Below are positions 14,714 through 17,721 of a stretch of 17,721 nucleotides of DNA, piece by piece; the stretch's first letter is position 1, and the number at the start of each line of letters is the position of its first letter. Under the pieces are notes generated by a model, which did no database searches, was not told the origin of the DNA, and was given only the letters and a program-made list of their open reading frames with translations. Source of the stretch: Proteobacteria bacterium UBA6522. GTDB taxonomy: Bacteria > Pseudomonadota > Gammaproteobacteria > Steroidobacterales > Rariloculaceae. The translations under genes and the position numbers were made by a program. The DNA lies in NCBI GenBank assembly GCA_002434915.1, contig DJLG01000056.1:5894-23614 (forward strand), given 5' to 3'.

Positions 14714-14801
14714 GAGGCTCCCTCTTTCTAGGTTAGCTTTTGCATGAGCTGTACCTTATTCCCAATGACAACCCACGATAATCTTTTCATCATCGTTATG
14801 A

Positions 14802-15626
14802 TTAAGAAAGCCTAACAAGGAAAATCCCGCCAAATACCAATATAACCGCCATCCAACGCACACGTTCCTTCAAAAGCAAACTTCCAAGAATCGCTACAAA
14901 GACAACGCTAGATTCTCTTACTGCCGCTACTAAACTCATAGGCGCAACGCTCATCGCCCATATAACCACCCAAAAAGCTATAGCTGAAAGCACCCCGGCA
15001 ATAACTCCCTTTACCCACATAGGGCGCGCCAAGCTGATACAGTCTCCTCTGTGAACACAGCCTGTAACTATAAATAAGGGTATAGACGTTGCAAGCAAAA
15101 GACATGCTGTATATGCGTGTGGTGAGCCCCCAACCCGTCCACCTAGGCCATCAAGAAAGGTATAGACCCCAATAAGACAGCCCGTGACCAAGCTTACGGT
15201 TAGAGCGGGACGACGTTGGTTTTTAGAGGGTAGTCCTAACCAAATGACACCTATGACTACCAGACATACAGCAAAGAGCCCTAAGCGGCCAAGAGGTTCA
15301 TCTAAAAAAATAGCGGCTGCAATAGTAACGACTAGTGGAGCTATCCCCCGTGCTATTGGATAAGTGGTACTTAAATCTGCCAGACCATAAGCTCTAATTA
15401 AAGTCAGGGAATAACTTAGGTGTACAAGGGTTGATACAAAAAGATAAGGCCAAGCAGCACGTTCAGGAATACCAACAATAGGCAACGACAATAAACCAAC
15501 AATAGTCCAGCCTATAGCTAAGGTTGCTAAGGCAATTAGCCTGTCCCCCGATACTTTTAACCAGGTATTCCAAAGAGCGTGTGTAATTGCTGCAAACAGA
15601 ACAAGCAAAAGCGTAGAGATGCTCAA
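14802..15626 (-). CDS. EamA/DMT-family membrane transporter
   Basis: Ten-helix permease of the drug/metabolite transporter superfamily (EamA type). The protein is 274 residues, nearly all hydrophobic helices, with the internal duplication typical of the family: the first repeat ends near FLDEPLGRLGLFAVCLVVIGVI and the second near LLLKERVRWMAVILVFGGIF, both showing the E-P/E-R plus glycine-rich helix pattern at the end of each EamA half. The N-terminus THALWNTWLK is common in the group. The start appears to be TTG at 15626: an in-frame stop lies a short way upstream, no ATG is available near the N-terminus, and a GAGAGA sequence precedes it. The substrate cannot be predicted. A possible structured leader lies directly upstream. 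Confidence 0.85.
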   Translation of the reverse strand: MSISTLLLVLFAAITHALWNTWLKVSGDRLIALATLAIGWTIVGLLSLPIVGIPERAAWPYLFVSTLVHLSYSLTLIRAYGLADLSTTYPIARGIAPLVVTIAAAIFLDEPLGRLGLFAVCLVVIGVIWLGLPSKNQRRPALTVSLVTGCLIGVYTFLDGLGGRVGGSPHAYTACLLLATSIPLFIVTGCVHRGDCISLARPMWVKGVIAGVLSAIAFWVVIWAMSVAPMSLVAAVRESSVVFVAILGSLLLKERVRWMAVILVFGGIFLVRLS

Positions 15627-15652
15627 TTGTTCTCTCTGATCTCGGCACCAGC

Positions 15653-15710
15653 ACTAAGCTGGGCGCTTCCTAACGAAGACGCTATGGCCTCCAAGAGGGC
15701 GAAGCTTAGT
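15653..15710 (-). other. Possible three-way-junction RNA element upstream of the EamA gene
   Basis: On the minus strand this 58-base stretch can fold into a closed three-way junction. The outer stem is ACTAAGCT (15710-15703) with AGCTTAGT (15660-15653), 8 perfect pairs. Inside are hairpin A, CCTC-TTG-GAGG (15698-15688), and hairpin B, GCG(T)CTTC-GTTAG-GAAGCGC (15682-15663), 7 pairs with one bulged T. The outer stem contains the TAA stop of the upstream gene, and the element ends 26 bases before the EamA start codon, a position suited to a leader element, processing site or attenuator. No T-tract follows, so it is not a simple terminator. It does not show the hammerhead core or the purine riboswitch loop lengths. 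It was found by eye, without energy calculation. Confidence 0.4.
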
Positions 15711-16800
15711 TTCCACTGACTTCGATATTATTACGATAAAGCCTATATCTTTCCTCGCTAATATTTAGAAAAGTATCCCATGGCCGCGGATCAGTGGCGT
15801 CCCAATAGAGAGGGTCACCGGGGAGACGCTCATTTAATATGCCTCTTTCATCCATGTATACCTTAGTAGCAGGGCCATTGGTGTCAGTACATGTATTGTA
15901 GAGAGGTCTAAGTTCGGGTCGTGAGTCAGTATAAAGCTCGTAAGCAAGCTTGGAATGGAAGGGTTTTACATGTACCTCTGGGTCGTAGAAGGTAATTTCT
16001 CCTTCAAGAACATCCCCTACTCTGCGATATCGCTCGACTGTTTCCAGTTGGTCCGTGAACTCGGTAAGACCGCCTTTCCACCCCCTAATTTGATTGGTAT
16101 GTACTATTAGTGCATCGCCATTCCAAAAACCAACAGACTCTCCATGCCACTTGGGGTATTGAAAATCCTCTGAGGAGTGGCCGCTGTTATCTGTATATAT
16201 CCAACGGATGTAATTTCTATTATTTCCAGCACCAAGAATCCATGTCCTATCCGGCGTAATAATAAATTCCTCTGCATCCCTCACGGATGTTGTAAAGCCA
16301 CCAGGAAAACAAAAAGCATTTGCTCCCCAAGAACGCTTATCAGCTAAAGATTTCATGTCTTGAACAAAGTATTCTTGATACCTTGGCGTTAAAAATTCTA
16401 CGACTGAACTAGCCGGATTTTGACCGCCATACATTCGATCATCTCCGCCGATAAAGCGCCCACGCCAATCAGGAAGAGTGTCCCATGTATGCTGGGTGCC
16501 TCCATCTGCCTCTTCTAGCCATGACAGATAGTGCTCCCATGCACTTTGGTAAGAATAAGGGCTAGCAAGTTCTGCGGCTCCAACTTGTGCCGTGCCTTCT
16601 AGACCATAGGCACTAGCCGTATCCATCTCTCTCATTTCATCAGCGCTGTTATTACGGTAATACGCTGGGTCTGTCCAAAGTTCACGATCTTGTCGAAAAT
16701 CCTCTGTCGTAAAAATATCCTGTGCGCAGGCACCGCCGCAAAACAGAAAAGCAACAAACGAAATGAAGCTACGAATATCTAGATTCTGCAAAGCTCTCAT
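15706..16800 (-). CDS. Exported protein of unknown function
   Basis: I cannot name a function. From the ATG at 16800 (AGAAGGA Shine-Dalgarno sequence 6-7 bases upstream) the protein is 364 residues and has a signal peptide at 1-26, with hydrophobic core SFISFVAFLFCGGA and a likely cut after ACA before QDIF, so it should be periplasmic or outside. A TTG 21 codons upstream is in frame but would bury the signal peptide. The middle (about 185-285) belongs to a widespread uncharacterised family recognised by a pattern like W-x-G-x-S-x-G-x-W-x-G-D-x-L-x-V-x-T, here WHGESVGFWNGDALIVHT (218-235), followed by VERYRRV, EGEITFYDPEV and KPF. That family is often seen beside DUF6152-type genes, as here, where the partner ends 59 bp upstream. 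The C-terminus is acidic and aromatic-rich (DPLYWDATDPRPWDTF). Confidence 0.85.
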   Translation of the reverse strand: MRALQNLDIRSFISFVAFLFCGGACAQDIFTTEDFRQDRELWTDPAYYRNNSADEMREMDTASAYGLEGTAQVGAAELASPYSYQSAWEHYLSWLEEADGGTQHTWDTLPDWRGRFIGGDDRMYGGQNPASSVVEFLTPRYQEYFVQDMKSLADKRSWGANAFCFPGGFTTSVRDAEEFIITPDRTWILGAGNNRNYIRWIYTDNSGHSSEDFQYPKWHGESVGFWNGDALIVHTNQIRGWKGGLTEFTDQLETVERYRRVGDVLEGEITFYDPEVHVKPFHSKLAYELYTDSRPELRPLYNTCTDTNGPATKVYMDERGILNERLPGDPLYWDATDPRPWDTFLNISEERYRLYRNNIEVSGN

Positions 16801-16859
16801 CCTGTTTCCTTCTGAGGGTCTTTGAATGGCGATATTGCTTAAAGAACAAGCTTGCTTTT

Positions 16860-17234
16860 TCAATCGTAAGTATTCCCATCAGCTGCCACGATATTAATGT
16901 AATTGCCCCCGGGTCGGCCATCATTTAACGGATACATATTCACTATGACAGTATCGCCTGGTTGAAACGTTTTAATACCAACACCATTTTGAATCATGCG
17001 AGGAATGGGTGCCATCTCGATCCAATAATTTACCAGATTGCCACTTTCATCCTCGACATCTACATATAAAAAACAATGTGGGTTACGGAACATAAAAGAA
17101 GTCACTGTTCCGGTGATTGTAATTTCCTGCTCAAGGTCAAACATTGAATGCGAATGGTGGGCTTTTGCTGAGCCTAAAAAACTTGCTGTAATAAGACTCA
17201 CTGCAAACACTATCTTATACATTTTCGTCTTCAT
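16860..17234 (-). CDS. DUF6152-type small exported protein, possible metal binder
   Basis: Small exported protein of the uncharacterised DUF6152 type. From the ATG at 17234 it is 124 residues, with a GGGGGG-rich ribosome site just upstream; a TTG at 17246 is in frame but would place the start before that site. The signal peptide covers residues 1-25 (MYKIVFAVSLITASFLGSAKA) with a clear A-x-A cut site. The mature protein would begin HHSHSMFD, then a beta-rich body: EITITGTVTSFMFRNPHCFLYVDVED (38-63), WIEMAPIPRM, FQPGDTVIV and GGNYINIV. The HHS start and the NPH at 51-53 are hallmarks of the family. Binding of a metal through the N-terminal histidine is inference. It lies 62-75 bp downstream of mnmE and is probably co-transcribed with the next exported protein gene. 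Confidence 0.85.
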   Translation of the reverse strand: MKTKMYKIVFAVSLITASFLGSAKAHHSHSMFDLEQEITITGTVTSFMFRNPHCFLYVDVEDESGNLVNYWIEMAPIPRMIQNGVGIKTFQPGDTVIVNMYPLNDGRPGGNYINIVAADGNTYD

Positions 17235-17308
17235 AATACCCCCCAATCACCTATTCACCCTATTATTTAGAATACCTGAAGGTCCCAAATTTTTTCATTA
17301 ATGCTTTT

Positions 17309-17721
17309 TTATTTGCCTATACAAAAGCCAGAAAAAATCTCGCCGAGCAAATCATCGCTGCTGATCTCGCCAGTAATCTCGCTGAGAGCAGACTGGCCAG
17401 CACGCAGTTCCTCAGAAACAATTTCCAACGCCTTATTGCCAAGAAGTTCCTCTTGTGCGCTTCGTATGCTGGTTTCCGCTCGCTGCAATGCATCAATATG
17501 TCTTGAGCGTGCACTAAAAGTTCCTGAAACTTCTCCTCCAAAACCAGCGAGAGATTTTATATGCTCTCTTAGAATAGAAACCCCTTCTCCTGTTAAAGCT
17601 GAAAGTCTAATTATTGTTACACCCTCATGCTCAAAGATATCTGCATTCTCAGAGACAAGATCTATCTTGTTTTGCAAGATAGTCATAGGCTTATCATCAC
17701 CAAATTCTTGATGAGCCTCAT
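17309..17721 (-). CDS. mnmE: tRNA modification GTPase MnmE, 3' part only
   Basis: GTPase partner of MnmG in wobble-uridine modification. About 136 C-terminal residues are present; the N-terminal folate-binding domain and most of the G domain run off the right edge. The visible sequence begins EAHQEFGDDKP, then the G4 motif NKID (bases 17671-17660), the G5 region with SALTGEG, and the helical C-terminal domain ending LLGEIFSGFCIGK. The final CIGK contains the essential C-terminal cysteine of the family. No terminator was recognised between it and the following exported protein gene, so read-through transcription is possible. Confidence 0.97.
   Translation of the reverse strand, partial: EAHQEFGDDKPMTILQNKIDLVSENADIFEHEGVTIIRLSALTGEGVSILREHIKSLAGFGGEVSGTFSARSRHIDALQRAETSIRSAQEELLGNKALEIVSEELRAGQSALSEITGEISSDDLLGEIFSGFCIGK

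Noticed and set aside
17240..17290. TTGGGA with AATAAT as a promoter for the DUF6152-type gene
   Set aside because: The spacing is only 15 bases and the -35 match is partial; read-through from mnmE is equally possible, so it is not listed as a feature.
17296..17312. CATTAATG palindrome next to a T run after mnmE, as a terminator
   Set aside because: The stem would be at most 3-4 A/T-rich pairs with almost no loop, too weak for an intrinsic terminator.
17301..17711. 136-codon plus-strand open frame opposite mnmE
   Set aside because: It is an antisense shadow of mnmE, whose C-terminal motifs (NKID, SALTGEG, CIGK) are unmistakable on the minus strand.

Overview
The window is a chromosomal, replication-origin-type neighbourhood of a gammaproteobacterium with moderate GC content. 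Read along the minus strand, it carries mnmE (3' end only), mnmG, rsmG, parA, parB, atpI, atpB, atpE, atpF, atpH and atpA (5' end only). This is the gammaproteobacterial origin-region order known from, for example, Pseudomonas. The proteins match E. coli closely at diagnostic sites: the MnmE C-terminus CIGK, MnmG Cys277, the AtpB arginine in LRLFGN, and the AtpA P-loop at residues 169-176. The exact taxon cannot be read from the sequence. The accessory secreted proteins are of a type frequent in environmental and marine bacteria, so an uncultured marine gammaproteobacterium is a reasonable guess, nothing firmer.

Layout. Positions 1-3421 (minus strand) hold the F0F1 ATP synthase operon from atpI to the first 231 codons of atpA. 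A strong intrinsic terminator at 3465-3487 separates it from the upstream rsmG-parA-parB group (3553-5918, minus strand). Positions 6063-12114 (plus strand) hold a complete five-gene oligopeptide ABC transporter, oppABCDF, inserted between mnmG and rsmG, which are neighbours in most relatives. It is divergent from rsmG and convergent with mnmG, with only 5 bp between the last two stop codons. Positions 12120-17721 (minus strand) hold mnmG, a PmtA-like SAM methyltransferase, an EamA-type permease, two exported proteins of unknown function (one of the DUF6152 type), and the 3' end of mnmE. No stretch over 300 bases lacks a gene. I saw no tRNA, rRNA, CRISPR array, transposase or perfect parS site.

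How the genes work together. The core genes serve energy conversion (atp), chromosome segregation (parAB), wobble-uridine modification of tRNA (mnmE plus mnmG) and 16S rRNA methylation (rsmG). The opp cassette would import oligopeptides. The two exported proteins and the EamA permease are accessory, and their role is unknown.

Most unusual points: (1) OppC is about 160 residues longer than the classical protein and carries a fibronectin type III-like domain in its first periplasmic loop. (2) OppA has no lipoprotein cysteine and appears to be held by an N-terminal membrane anchor. (3) The DUF6152-type protein would start with His-His after signal peptide cleavage and has a downstream Asn-Pro-His, suggesting copper or other metal binding. 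(4) A compact potential three-way-junction RNA fold overlaps a stop codon just upstream of the EamA gene. (5) A 16-bp perfect palindrome lies between atpB and atpE.
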